DNA of 64,000 nt from an uncultured Prevotellaceae bacterium (GCA_902800595.1 CADCFA010000007.1:1-64000); one strand, 5' to 3'. Positions 10,392 to 20,649 are shown, counted from the first letter of the stretch. Made by a program: numbers and translations. The notes: generated by a model from the sequence alone, not told the origin.

Positions 10392-10907
10392 TTATTTGTC
10401 AGTTGAAACCTCATCCAGCATACGTTCTATCAAATCCATCTGAGCCTTGTCGTCCTTCAGATTCTGACGGAGTACCTTCTCGGCAATCTCCACACTGAGG
10501 GCAGCAACTTGCTGACGGATGTCGGCGATGGCAGCCCGCTTCTCCTGTTCAATGGCGGTCTTAGCGTCACCTAGGAGACGAGCGCCTTCCTCACGCGCCT
10601 TCTGCTGAGCCTGTTCCACGATGGCGTCGCGTGTCTCGGCAGCTTCTTTGAGAATCTGCGCCTGACGGTCGCGAGCCTCTTGAAGAATCGCCTCACCTTC
10701 CTGCTTGATGTTCTCGAGTCGCTCTGAAGCCTCATGGGCTTTCTTCAAACTCTCGTCTATATACTTCTTCCTCTCCTCTACCATTCCGGTAATAGCGGGG
10801 AATCCGTATTTCGCAAGCACGAAGAAGACAACGGCAAATGCCAGGAGCATCCAGAACAGAAGTCCCAGATCAGGAGTGAGGATTGCTGGCAGTTTACTGA
10901 AATCCAT
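10392..10907 (-). CDS. atpF: F1Fo ATP synthase b subunit
   Basis: The b subunit forms the peripheral stalk. The 171-residue protein has one N-terminal membrane helix (about 13-32, LGLLFWMLLAFAVVFFVLAKYGF within it) followed by a long Ala/Glu/Lys/Gln-rich coiled coil to the C-terminus. It lies in the expected place between the c subunit and delta genes. Confidence 0.93.
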   Translation of the reverse strand: MDFSKLPAILTPDLGLLFWMLLAFAVVFFVLAKYGFPAITGMVEERKKYIDESLKKAHEASERLENIKQEGEAILQEARDRQAQILKEAAETRDAIVEQAQQKAREEGARLLGDAKTAIEQEKRAAIADIRQQVAALSVEIAEKVLRQNLKDDKAQMDLIERMLDEVSTDK

Positions 10908-10953
10908 TCGCTATAATCTTTAAGTTATGACTTTAGAATTACGGAATGAATCA

Positions 10954-11196
10954 TTACTTGATCAAGAATGCACAAGCTGCAATAGCGAAAAGTGCACAAC
11001 CCTCCACGAAAGCAGAGGTCAGAATCATGTTGGTCTGGATCTTACCAGTAGCCTCTGGCTGACGAGCGATAGCGTCCATAGCGCTGCCACCAATCTTACC
11101 AATACCCATACCTGCACCAATTGTTGCAATACCTGCACCGATACCGCAGCCCAGCTGAGCCAGACCTTCTGCGGCTAAAAATAAAGCTGAAATCAT
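10954..11196 (-). CDS. atpE: F1Fo ATP synthase c subunit
   Basis: The c subunit forms the membrane rotor ring. The start at 11196 gives 80 residues, the family's usual size; a longer open frame to 11307 only adds a basic non-conserved leader. Two membrane helices flank the polar loop ARQPEATG. The ion-binding carboxylate is the Glu in TSAFVEGCAL. The Gln that contributes to Na+ binding in the first helix of Na+ c subunits is Ile here, and the residue after the Glu is Gly rather than Ser/Thr, which suggests a proton-coupled ring. Confidence 0.95.
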   Translation of the reverse strand: MISALFLAAEGLAQLGCGIGAGIATIGAGMGIGKIGGSAMDAIARQPEATGKIQTNMILTSAFVEGCALFAIAACAFLIK

Positions 11197-11260
11197 AATC
11201 TTTAAATTTTTAATTATTAATAAATGTTTATACTTACTTTTTCTACTTGTTTTTTTATCC

Positions 11261-12310
11261 TTACTCAGCGTGATGCTCTTTATGAGCAAGACCAATGAAC
11301 ACCGCACTCAGCATGGTGAATACATACGCCTGAACAAAAGCAACCAGCACCTCAAGTGCATTCATAAACAGCAGCATAATGATACTGAAGATGTTCAGGC
11401 CGAGACCAAATCCGACACCCATTGACCAACCGAGGAAAATCACACAAGTGAAACTCAAAATCACTGCGTGACCTGCCATCATGTTGGCAAAGAGACGGAT
11501 CATCAGCGCGAAGGGCTTCGTGAATACTCCGAAGAGTTCAATGACTGGCATCACCGGCGCAGGATAAGCCTTCAGGAACAAAGGTACATCCGGCCAGAAT
11601 ATTTCCTTCCAATATTCCTTATTGGCAAAGATGTTGATGGCAAGCATCGTACATATAGCCAGAAAGAAGGTGATATTGATATTACCAGTCACATTCGCTC
11701 CACCAGGAAAGACTGGAATCAAACCGATAAGATTACAGGTCAGGATAAAGAAGAACACCGTGAGCAGATAAGGTGCATAAGGCTTATAATGCTTCTCACC
11801 TATAGACGACTTGATCAGGTCGTCATGTATCGTCATCACGATCATCTCCATCATTCCGACAAAACCTCCGGGAGCCTCGTCTTTCGCGTCGTGCTTCTTA
11901 TACCAGCGGGCACAACTGAGGAAGATGACAATCAGCACAATCACCACAATCCAAATCTGCAGCACACTCTTCGTGATACTCAGATCGAGGGGACGTACTT
12001 CTGTGCCATCAGACATATGCTCATAAATCTTACCATGATGTTCTTCGCTAAAGAAGAAACCTTCTGGCAGGCTATGAGCCGTACAGAAATGCCACTCTCC
12101 GGTATTCTCGCTACGGATGATGATGGGAAGCGGTATGCTCAGATGCTTTCCCTCATAGGATGCGATGTGCCACTCGTAAGCATCGGCCAAGTGTTCAAGG
12201 ACAATCTCAGGGATGTCCAATTCCTTGCCGTCGCCACTCTCTTCGGCCAACGCTGGCATAGGAAGCAAAGCTACCATCATCAGGAGAATTATCGACTTTA
12301 GTTGTTTCAT
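11261..12310 (-). CDS. atpB: F1Fo ATP synthase a subunit
   Basis: The a subunit provides the half-channels next to the c ring. It has 349 residues against about 270 in E. coli. The extra part is an N-terminal extracytoplasmic segment with a signal-peptide-like start (MKQLKSIILLMMVALLPMPALA), a form I associate with Bacteroidetes AtpB. The essential Arg lies in the motif LMIRLFANMMAGH, and 5-6 membrane helices follow the extension. It lies between the small membrane protein gene and atpE. Confidence 0.95.
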   Translation of the reverse strand: MKQLKSIILLMMVALLPMPALAEESGDGKELDIPEIVLEHLADAYEWHIASYEGKHLSIPLPIIIRSENTGEWHFCTAHSLPEGFFFSEEHHGKIYEHMSDGTEVRPLDLSITKSVLQIWIVVIVLIVIFLSCARWYKKHDAKDEAPGGFVGMMEMIVMTIHDDLIKSSIGEKHYKPYAPYLLTVFFFILTCNLIGLIPVFPGGANVTGNINITFFLAICTMLAINIFANKEYWKEIFWPDVPLFLKAYPAPVMPVIELFGVFTKPFALMIRLFANMMAGHAVILSFTCVIFLGWSMGVGFGLGLNIFSIIMLLFMNALEVLVAFVQAYVFTMLSAVFIGLAHKEHHAE

Positions 12311-12336
12311 TATTATAAAATATGTATAAGCAAACT

Positions 12337-12738
12337 TTAACGATCAGAGCTATTAGATACTCTGGCGAAGAAAATGGTGTGATGGGCCAAAGATGCCACA
12401 TAAAACACCATGAATACCAGGAAGAAGGTCAGCATCGTATCATTGTGGTCAAGCAGGTAATAGACAAACATAACTGCTAAAGCCAACAACAGGCGGAAAC
12501 CTGATACTGCAGTAAAGAATGTAGGCAGACTATCTGGTGAGTTCAAAGCTACATAACGCCACACCAGACCAATAGTGATACACACCACAAGGGTGAATGC
12601 TACACTAACAATGATAGGCGTAAGTAGATCAAGGAACCATACCTGCATCACCAAAAGGGATAGTAGGAACAGGGCTGATACAACATACAGACCTTGTCGT
12701 ATATAGTTCATACTCAATTTTTTAATATTCTGCACCAT
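12337..12738 (-). CDS. Small membrane protein in atp operon (AtpI-like position)
   Basis: This 133-residue protein has about four hydrophobic helices (roughly 15-35, 38-60, 75-93 and 98-120) and little polar sequence. It lies between atpC and atpB, where many atp operons carry atpI or a comparable assembly factor. I do not see clear AtpI sequence identity, so a c-ring assembly role is inferred from position and topology only. Either Met1 or Met10 could be the start. Confidence 0.7.
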   Translation of the reverse strand: MVQNIKKLSMNYIRQGLYVVSALFLLSLLVMQVWFLDLLTPIIVSVAFTLVVCITIGLVWRYVALNSPDSLPTFFTAVSGFRLLLALAVMFVYYLLDHNDTMLTFFLVFMVFYVASLAHHTIFFARVSNSSDR

Positions 12739-12765
12739 ACCTTTACTTTATCTTTCACCTGCGCT

Positions 12766-13008
12766 TCACGACAGCTCCACGCAGAGACTTACCTGATTCT
12801 TCTGCACTTCCACGAAACCACCCAAAATATCAAGCGAGGTCTTACCCTCTTTATTGATATACTCTACAACACCTTTCTGGAGTGTAGAGATTATCGGGGC
12901 GTGGTTGCTGAGTATCTCGAACTGTCCCATCGTACCAGGTACGAGAACACGTTCGGCTGCTCCATCGTATTCAACCTTCTCGGGAGAAACTATTTTCAGA
13001 TTTAGCAT
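12766..13008 (-). CDS. atpC: F1Fo ATP synthase epsilon subunit (short form)
   Basis: This 80-residue protein contains only the N-terminal beta-sandwich of epsilon (LKIVSPEKVEYDGAAERV, then GTMGQFEILSNHAPIIS). The C-terminal two-helix domain that inhibits ATP hydrolysis in E. coli (total about 139 residues) is absent. The short form is, to my knowledge, usual in Bacteroidetes. It follows atpD by 16 nt. Confidence 0.93.
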   Translation of the reverse strand: MLNLKIVSPEKVEYDGAAERVLVPGTMGQFEILSNHAPIISTLQKGVVEYINKEGKTSLDILGGFVEVQKNQVSLCVELS

Positions 13009-13024
13009 AGGATCATTTTACTAT

Positions 13025-14569
<1,545 letters not shown>

Positions 14570-14615
14570 TTACTTGTTTGTTTTATAGTTCTCCTTAATT
14601 AATTAGAGCTGATTG

Positions 14616-14623
14616 CAAAGATA
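14616..14623 (-). promoter_or_regulatory. Probable -7 element of the atp operon promoter
   Basis: TATCTTTG on the minus strand fits TAnnTTTG. The upstream half is only GTTC at the right distance (14644-14647), so it is a partial match. The leader before atpD would be about 58 nt. Confidence 0.6.
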
Positions 14624-14679
14624 ATCATTTTTCAGGAAACAGCGAACTTTTTTAGATTTATTATACTAAAAATCGGCAA

Positions 14680-15780
14680 TTATTTCCTTAATGCGATATT
14701 ATAATTGTAATATTGGCTATTTCCAGTGACGTCTTCTAGCACTTTAACAAACGGCGGGAACTTCACGCTCTCCTGCTCTGCAACTCCTTTCGATTGAAGA
14801 ATGACAAGGTCGTTTATAGGCTCAAGGAAAGTGTCAATCTCAAAATGCTGTCCTTTCCAGATAAAACTCTGGCGTCGCTTGCGAATAGTCTGACGATATG
14901 GATCTGCCTGCTGTAACATCTGCTCGTAGAGGTTGTTGTCCACCTGACGTTCAGTTTCTATCTCCTCAGTATCAGAGATAGCTTTTTTCGAACGATGGAC
15001 ATTGACGATCTTACCCCCACTCCACTGACGGCGACGCAAACGGACCTCACAACCTGGCTCTGCCACTAGATAGGTCTGCGTAATGTCGCTTACGATAGCT
15101 CCAGGTATCTCACCTATTACCTCAACCTTATAAAGGCGTTCCTTCTCAAATGGTTGTGGTAATCCGAGCACATTACTAATCTCCTTAATAACGCGCCCCA
15201 ACTTGGCATTGAAATCATCGTGGTTATTAATCACTCGCAGATGTGAATGACCAGACCACGCATTGATGACTTTCTTATCCAACTCACGGGCCAAGCGCAA
15301 CCCTTCCTCATCAGCTTTCTCATAACGAGTAGCATTAGTAGCTGTCGTATAATACTGTTCAGCACCATCAGCAGCACTCACCAAATGAAGTACGGCATCA
15401 TAACGCTCGCGCAAATGTTCGGAGTCTGTACCTGCCATTGCAGTTATTTCATCCCACTCCTCAGGTTTGATATAAGCGGAAATGTCCATCGCACCACGAT
15501 CACAGACTACAAGCACAGGTTTTGTGCAGACTTCTGCCAGGCGAGCAAACTGATCTTCAAGTGCCAGTTGTGTCTCAAGGATTGCACGCTCACCCTGATA
15601 GTAAAGCTGGCGATTAGGGGTAAGATAATTCCAACCGCCAGTACTATAAAGCGTCGGAACCTCAGGAACGGTAAATACTTTATAACCCATTCCTGAGAAA
15701 TACTCGACGATTTTTACAAGTGCTGTGGTCTTGCCTGCACAAGGACCACCCGTCAAAACTATTTTCTTTATCTCCGGCAT
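14680..15780 (-). CDS. AAA_28-type NTPase fused to a CYTH-like domain (Ttd14-like)
   Basis: The 366-residue protein begins with a P-loop, GGPCAGKTTA at 11-20, and continues as a kinase-like NTPase with VVCDRGAMD at 91-99 as the likely Walker B/DRG region. From about residue 211 the chain is beta-rich with alternating charged residues (YKVEVIG, EVRLRRR, ETERQVDN, FEIDTFLEP), the pattern of CYTH/triphosphate-tunnel proteins. By family knowledge this matches TRPL translocation defect protein 14 of animals, described as a nucleotide- and phosphatidic-acid-binding protein. The bacterial role is unknown. It follows pfkA by 11 nt in the same direction. Confidence 0.75.
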   Translation of the reverse strand: MPEIKKIVLTGGPCAGKTTALVKIVEYFSGMGYKVFTVPEVPTLYSTGGWNYLTPNRQLYYQGERAILETQLALEDQFARLAEVCTKPVLVVCDRGAMDISAYIKPEEWDEITAMAGTDSEHLRERYDAVLHLVSAADGAEQYYTTATNATRYEKADEEGLRLARELDKKVINAWSGHSHLRVINNHDDFNAKLGRVIKEISNVLGLPQPFEKERLYKVEVIGEIPGAIVSDITQTYLVAEPGCEVRLRRRQWSGGKIVNVHRSKKAISDTEEIETERQVDNNLYEQMLQQADPYRQTIRKRRQSFIWKGQHFEIDTFLEPINDLVILQSKGVAEQESVKFPPFVKVLEDVTGNSQYYNYNIALRK

Positions 15781-15791
15781 TAATACTAATT

Positions 15792-16769
15792 TTAGATGCT
15801 CAATTCGTCAAGCACCTTAATCAATCGTTTGTCGAAACGCTTGTCTGTACGGATACATTCACTGAAAGGTACATATACAACCTCATTGTTCCTGACACCT
15901 ACCATAACATTACGCTGTCCTTGCTTAATAGCTTCGATAGCACCTACACCTGTGATAGAAGCAAGGATACGATCACGGGCAGAAGGTGTACCACCTCGCT
16001 GCAAATGACCAAGGATAGACACACGTACATCGAACTCAGGGAACTCCTTCTTTACACGATCGGCATAGTAGAGAGCACCACACTTCGGACTTTCTGAGAC
16101 AATTACGATACATGATTTCTTTGACTTACGGATACCACGTCCCATAAACTGAGCCAACTGGTCAACATCCGTCACCTCCTCTGGCACGATGGCAGCCTCT
16201 GCACCACAGGCAATCGCACAGTTCTGTGCCAGGAAACCAGCATCACGTCCCATAACTTCAACAAAGAAGATGCGCTCATGAGAGTTTGCTGTATCACGGA
16301 TTCTATCAACACACTCCATAATGGTGTTCATCGTCGTATCATATCCGATGGTGTTATCAGTACCATACAAATCATTATCAATAGTTCCAGGAAGTCCGAT
16401 ACAAGGGAAATCAAACTCCATACCGAAGTTGCGTGCACCAGTCAGTGAACCATTACCACCAATCACAATCAGTGCATCAATCTCTTCTTTCTGACAGGTC
16501 TCGTATGCCTTCTGCATACCTTCGGGAGTCATAAATTCCTTTGAACGAGCAGTCTTCAGTATCGTACCACCTCGGGTAATAATACCTGAAACATTCTCGG
16601 TAGTGAATGACTTAACCTCGCCTTTGATCAGGCCGTCGTAACCTCTATAAATACCTTTGATATTAAACCCGTTGTAAATACCTGCACGGGTGACAGCACG
16701 GATGGCTGCATTCATGCCTGGAGCATCACCTCCTGAGGTGAGGATTCCAATCGTCTTGATCTTTGTCAT
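15792..16769 (-). CDS. pfkA: 6-phosphofructokinase
   Basis: The enzyme phosphorylates fructose 6-phosphate in glycolysis. It has 325 residues, close to the E. coli length (320). [10 protein letters not shown] is at 11-20, and the catalytic TIDND motif is at 129-133 with Asp131 as base. GGNGS is at 104-108: the Gly after the variable residue indicates ATP rather than pyrophosphate as donor, but the Mg-coordinating Asp103 of E. coli is Asn106 here (codon AAT). It probably shares a transcript with nhaD upstream (23 nt) and the Ttd14-like gene downstream. Confidence 0.93.
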   Translation of the reverse strand: MTKIKTIGILTSGGDAPGMNAAIRAVTRAGIYNGFNIKGIYRGYDGLIKGEVKSFTTENVSGIITRGGTILKTARSKEFMTPEGMQKAYETCQKEEIDALIVIGGNGSLTGARNFGMEFDFPCIGLPGTIDNDLYGTDNTIGYDTTMNTIMECVDRIRDTANSHERIFFVEVMGRDAGFLAQNCAIACGAEAAIVPEEVTDVDQLAQFMGRGIRKSKKSCIVIVSESPKCGALYYADRVKKEFPEFDVRVSILGHLQRGGTPSARDRILASITGVGAIEAIKQGQRNVMVGVRNNEVVYVPFSECIRTDKRFDKRLIKVLDELSI

Positions 16770-16792
16770 AATACCTTATTTTATAAAAATAG

Positions 16793-18202
16793 TTAGTTAT
16801 AGATTACAATTTCAGTCATAAGCACAGCCAGACCTATCACCCAACCTGCCAAAACCTTCGGCGACAAGTTTTTCATATACCAGCCCACATGCATATGTTC
16901 CATCTTCATCAGAGCCAGACCACTGACAGACCCCACGCATAGCAGACAACCGCCCACAGCCGTTGAAAACGCCACGACCTTCCAATAAGCACCGTTAACA
17001 GCAAACTGACTCATATATTCAGTATCGGCTACCAGCGTCAATTGCTCACTGTTCAATACTGGATAGAGTGAGATATCACTGATGGCTATGGTGAATGTAT
17101 CCACAAGACCACTCAACAAGCCTGACACTATGCCAAGAACCCAGATGTCATGCACGTTCTCGTCAATCCACTCTGCCACATCAGCAAAGACACCTGTCTC
17201 AGTCACCACACCCATTGCCAGCATAATACCCATCACAAAAAGGATCTGCTGCAACGAGCCATATTGTGTAGCTTTTGGGATATAACGCTGCGACATCTGG
17301 TCGGAACGAAGCAGATTACGGTTCATCACCTCATTCACCACCCATAATACAGAAAGTACACACAAAGCGCCAAGGAATGGTGAGAGTTTTGTGATGTTAT
17401 GAAATGTAGGTATGAACCACAGTCCACCAATACCCACAAAGAGCATCAGTATGCGCTGCCATGAGTTCAAATTTGTATCATCGCCACGATATGGCATTGG
17501 GCTCCATTGCGTATCGAGTCTCTCTGGCAATTCTCTACTGATGAGAGCTGTAGGAACCAGCCAAGCCAAGACTGCCGGCAAAGCCATATACAATGTAAAG
17601 TGGGTAGCCGTAATAGCACCTGTTCCCCAAAGTAATAAGCCTGTAGGATCACCTATCACAGTGAAACAACCGCCACAATTAGCAGCAATGACAATGGCAG
17701 AGCCTATCAACATCCGCTGACGACGGTTCTGTACAATCTGGCGCATGATAACCAGCATCGTCATCGTCGTCGTCAAGTTATCTAGGTTGGCAGAAATTAT
17801 AAATGTTGCAAACGTGATTGTCCAAAGCAAACGCTTTGAGTTCCTGGTCTTGATCCATCTTGAAATAAAATCGAAACAACCATTATTATTCAGGATTTCG
17901 ATAATACTCATCGTAGCCAGAAGGAACATGACAATGCTCGCAGCCCTTCCCACATAATAAAGAAATACATCATTATAGATAAAGTACTTCACCGCATCGC
18001 TCGTTGGCTCATTTCCTGCCAGGAATGCCAGATATTCCACAGCATGGTGAGCCATCACAAAATCTGTTCCATAGCATATATAGACCACCCATCCAACAGT
18101 GCCGATAAAGACAGCAATAGCCGCTTTGTTCACACCTGTCAGGTGTCCGGTGGCAATCACCAGGTAGCCCAGTAGAAGTAATATAACAATAATCAGTGTC
18201 AT
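16793..18202 (-). CDS. nhaD: Sodium/proton antiporter of the NhaD family
   Basis: This 469-residue inner-membrane protein has about 11-12 hydrophobic helices of the ion-transporter superfamily and probably exchanges Na+ for H+. Conserved blocks seen include EILNNNGCFDFISRWI, ISANLDNLTTTMTM and NCGGCFTVIGDPTGLLLWG, the last being a typical NhaD/ArsB loop. Its start is preceded by a complete promoter at 18225-18256. It lies near the Rnf and ATP synthase operons, which fits a role in ion balance. Confidence 0.9.
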   Translation of the reverse strand: MTLIIVILLLLGYLVIATGHLTGVNKAAIAVFIGTVGWVVYICYGTDFVMAHHAVEYLAFLAGNEPTSDAVKYFIYNDVFLYYVGRAASIVMFLLATMSIIEILNNNGCFDFISRWIKTRNSKRLLWTITFATFIISANLDNLTTTMTMLVIMRQIVQNRRQRMLIGSAIVIAANCGGCFTVIGDPTGLLLWGTGAITATHFTLYMALPAVLAWLVPTALISRELPERLDTQWSPMPYRGDDTNLNSWQRILMLFVGIGGLWFIPTFHNITKLSPFLGALCVLSVLWVVNEVMNRNLLRSDQMSQRYIPKATQYGSLQQILFVMGIMLAMGVVTETGVFADVAEWIDENVHDIWVLGIVSGLLSGLVDTFTIAISDISLYPVLNSEQLTLVADTEYMSQFAVNGAYWKVVAFSTAVGGCLLCVGSVSGLALMKMEHMHVGWYMKNLSPKVLAGWVIGLAVLMTEIVIYN

Positions 18203-18224
18203 TGGTCTAAGTACATTATGGCTA

Positions 18225-18256
18225 CAAAAGTACGGAAATATTTCTTAATTGACAAA
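18225..18256 (-). promoter_or_regulatory. Promoter of nhaD-pfkA-Ttd14-like operon
   Basis: TACTTTTG (18225-18232) and TTTG (18253-18256) on the minus strand are exactly 20 nt apart. The leader to the nhaD ATG is about 15 nt. Confidence 0.8.
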
Positions 18257-18343
18257 TATTTCAGGAAAAAAAAAGATATATTTTAGTGATAGATAGTTCA
18301 GAGGCGCATTTCAAATCGGGTATTGGCAATTTTAGATTTAATT

Positions 18344-18401
18344 CCAGAACTTGCTACATTTAATTCTAAAAAGTGCGGGAATTAAATGTAGCAAGTTCTG
18401 G
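18344..18401. repeat. Perfect 23-bp inverted repeat (long hairpin)
   Basis: The arms at 18344-18366 and 18379-18401 are perfectly complementary over 23 bp, with a 12-nt loop. Each arm has the core ACTTGCTACATTTAATTC or its complement. It starts 13 nt after the DUF2147 stop on the minus strand. No T-tract follows, so it is not a standard intrinsic terminator; an interspersed palindrome, a miniature element or an mRNA 3'-end stabiliser are possible. Confidence 0.85.
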
Positions 18402-18413
18402 TGAGAGATAGTT

Positions 18414-18809
18414 TTATTTCTTCGTCCAAGTCTGAGTTTCGTAGAACATCGCCACGTAACCGCGAACTTTCAGATTGTTGCCGTCGAGCCAGATAGAACA
18501 CTTGTAGGTCTTTCCGTTCTTAGGGTTGTAGATCTTACCACCCTCGTACTTGTCACCTTTCTTCTTGAGACCTGTCAGGATGTTCACTCCCAAGAGTTTA
18601 CGGCTTCTCATAGACTTATCGGGGTTATGGGTATCAAGCTGCCCATCACCTTTCTTCAGCCAAATGATCTTTCCGCAAAGCTGATCACCGTTCTGATAAA
18701 TCTCCACCTGTGAATCACCACCTTCAGTAACCCACTTACCAATAACTCCCTGAGAGTAAGCCACTGCTGATACTAACATCAGCACCATACTTAAAATTAG
18801 TTTCTTCAT
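18414..18809 (-). CDS. DUF2147 family exported protein
   Basis: The 131-residue protein has a signal peptide (about 1-19, ending AVAYSQ) and the DUF2147 pattern: GKWVTEGGDSQVEIY, then KIIWLKKG, then GKIYNPKNGKTYKCSIWL, then LKVRGYVAMFYETQTW. Function is unknown; the family is a small periplasmic beta-rich domain. It lies 22 nt after rnfA with no separate promoter visible, so it is probably transcribed with the Rnf operon. A long perfect hairpin follows it. Confidence 0.85.
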   Translation of the reverse strand: MKKLILSMVLMLVSAVAYSQGVIGKWVTEGGDSQVEIYQNGDQLCGKIIWLKKGDGQLDTHNPDKSMRSRKLLGVNILTGLKKKGDKYEGGKIYNPKNGKTYKCSIWLDGNNLKVRGYVAMFYETQTWTKK

Positions 18810-18831
18810 ATCTTTCTTTTGCTATGTTCGT

Positions 18832-19434
18832 TTAATCGAGACCGAAAAGAATCTTCAGACCGCCATCTACACCTGAGAAGCCCATGAAGGCCAGTGAGAG
18901 CAGACCTGCGGAGAGCATCACGATAGCCATTCCCTGCATTCCCTTGGGAATCTTCACCAGCTCCAGCTGTTCACGCATACCAGCAAAGACTGTCAATGCC
19001 AGCCCGAAGCCAATCGCAGTAGAGAAGGCATAGACCACTGACTGCAACAGATTGAAGTCTTTCTGGATTACCAAGATCGCAACACCTAGAACAGCGCAGT
19101 TGGTTGTGATCAGTGGCAGGAAGATTCCTAATGCCTGATAGAGCGCAGGCGACACTTTCTTCAGCACAATCTCCACCATCTGCACCAGTGAGGCGATGAC
19201 GAGGATGAAGGCGATGGTCTGCAGATACTGCAAGCCGAAGGCATCAAGCACATATTTCTGAACAAGCCAGGTGACGATGGTGGCAAGTGTCAGCACGAAA
19301 GCAACAGCTGCCGACATACCCAGCGAGGTATCAATCTTCTTGGATACGCCAAGAAACGGACAGATGCCCAAGAACTGTGACAACACGATGTTGTTCACGA
19401 AAATGGCGCTAATGAAAATCAGTATATATTCCAT
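18832..19434 (-). CDS. rnfA: Rnf electron transport complex subunit A
   Basis: RnfA is one of the two related membrane subunits, with RnfE, of the ferredoxin:NAD+ oxidoreductase that pumps Na+ or H+. The 200-residue protein has six hydrophobic helices and the conserved half-channel motifs FVNNIVLSQFLGICPFLGVS and LITTNCAVLGVAI, each with a Cys proposed to ligate an Fe-S centre in the membrane. It starts 3 nt after rnfE. Confidence 0.95.
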   Translation of the reverse strand: MEYILIFISAIFVNNIVLSQFLGICPFLGVSKKIDTSLGMSAAVAFVLTLATIVTWLVQKYVLDAFGLQYLQTIAFILVIASLVQMVEIVLKKVSPALYQALGIFLPLITTNCAVLGVAILVIQKDFNLLQSVVYAFSTAIGFGLALTVFAGMREQLELVKIPKGMQGMAIVMLSAGLLSLAFMGFSGVDGGLKILFGLD

Positions 19435-19437
19435 AAC

Positions 19438-20019
19438 TTAACTTCTTATTTTGTTCACAATGGCAATCAGGAAACCGAGGGTGATAAATGCACCTGGAGG
19501 CAACACGAAAAGCAGGATATTATAAGTCTCAGGCAGCAAGGTCAGTCCGAAGACTGAGCCATTGCCTAAGAGTTCACGACAGATACCCAGAAGGGTGAGT
19601 CCGAGCGTGAAACCAAGTCCGATACCGATACCGTCGAAAAGTGCGGCTACAGGAGAGTTCTTGGCAGCGAAAGCCTCCGCACGACCAAGGATGACACAGT
19701 TAACCACAATCAGCGGGATAAAGAGTCCGAGAGACGCATCAATGTCAGGCAGGAATGCCTTGATGACAAGTTGCAGGATTGTTACAAAGGCTGCAATCAC
19801 CACGATGAATACAGGGATACGCACCTTATCAGGTGTTATCGACTTCAGACAAGAGATTACGAAGTTGGTGCAGATGAGTACAGCCATCGTAGCTAAGCCC
19901 ATCGACATGCCATTCATGGCAGAGGTGGTGGTAGCCAGCGTGGGACACATACCAAGCATCAGGACGAACGTAGGGTTCTCCTTGACGATGCCGTTTTTAA
20001 TAATCTGTATTGCATTCAT
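19438..20019 (-). CDS. rnfE: Rnf electron transport complex subunit E
   Basis: This 193-residue membrane protein is related to RnfA, with six helices and the paired motifs NPTFVLMLGMCPTLATTTSA and LIVVNCVILGRAEAFA, again with Cys in each half. It lies between rnfG and rnfA with gaps of 3 nt each side, as expected for the operon. The alternative identity, NqrD, is excluded by the company of rnfB and rnfC. Confidence 0.95.
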   Translation of the reverse strand: MNAIQIIKNGIVKENPTFVLMLGMCPTLATTTSAMNGMSMGLATMAVLICTNFVISCLKSITPDKVRIPVFIVVIAAFVTILQLVIKAFLPDIDASLGLFIPLIVVNCVILGRAEAFAAKNSPVAALFDGIGIGLGFTLGLTLLGICRELLGNGSVFGLTLLPETYNILLFVLPPGAFITLGFLIAIVNKIRS

Positions 20020-20022
20020 ACG

Positions 20023-20649
20023 TTAATCCTCCTTTTCTTGTTTGGTGGCACCAGTCTGTGCATCGACGGGTGTTGCCTTGTAAGCACTATAAGCATTGTT
20101 CACTGCGAGCAGGAAAGCACGACTGGTAATCGTTGAAGCTGTGATGGCATCCACCTGACCTCCGTCTTTCGAAACGGTGAGAGGTTCCTTCGGATCCTTA
20201 CCAATGATGTCGCCCTTCTCACCCTTCTGGAACCATTTATCTGCTTTGGCGCCAAGTCCTGGAGTCTCTGCATGCTCAAGCAAAGTATATCCCAGAACTT
20301 TTCCTTCAGGATCAAAGCCCACGAGCACCTTCAGATCACCGCCAAAGCCGCCTGTGGTGCTTTCAACAGCAGCCCCGAGGTCCTTACCATGAGCGTCCTG
20401 CGTCTGATAGATGATATAAGTAAGTTCCTTGCCCTTGGCATCATTCTGCTTCACCGTATCGGTTTTGGCCACCTTGATGTCACTGACACACATCACACTT
20501 TTGATTCCATCAGCCAAAGCCTTAGCCTTCTGCTCGGCAATAGGACCTTCTGTCAGGTGGTTCACATAAGCAAGGATACCACCCATGATGACGGCCACTC
20601 CTGTGAGTACCAGCACCATATTCGTTAAAGATGATTCTAATTTCTTCAT
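20023..20649 (-). CDS. rnfG: Rnf electron transport complex subunit G (flavinylated)
   Basis: RnfG carries covalently bound FMN on the periplasmic side. The 208-residue protein has one N-terminal membrane helix (about 9-29), the HAETPGLG motif at 126-133, and the flavinylation site D167-AITASTITS. Thr173 is the predicted FMN acceptor for ApbE; the usual SGAT is TAST here, so Ser replaces Ala before the Thr. The tail is short and charged. It is 15 nt after rnfD. Confidence 0.93.
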   Translation of the reverse strand: MKKLESSLTNMVLVLTGVAVIMGGILAYVNHLTEGPIAEQKAKALADGIKSVMCVSDIKVAKTDTVKQNDAKGKELTYIIYQTQDAHGKDLGAAVESTTGGFGGDLKVLVGFDPEGKVLGYTLLEHAETPGLGAKADKWFQKGEKGDIIGKDPKEPLTVSKDGGQVDAITASTITSRAFLLAVNNAYSAYKATPVDAQTGATKQEKED

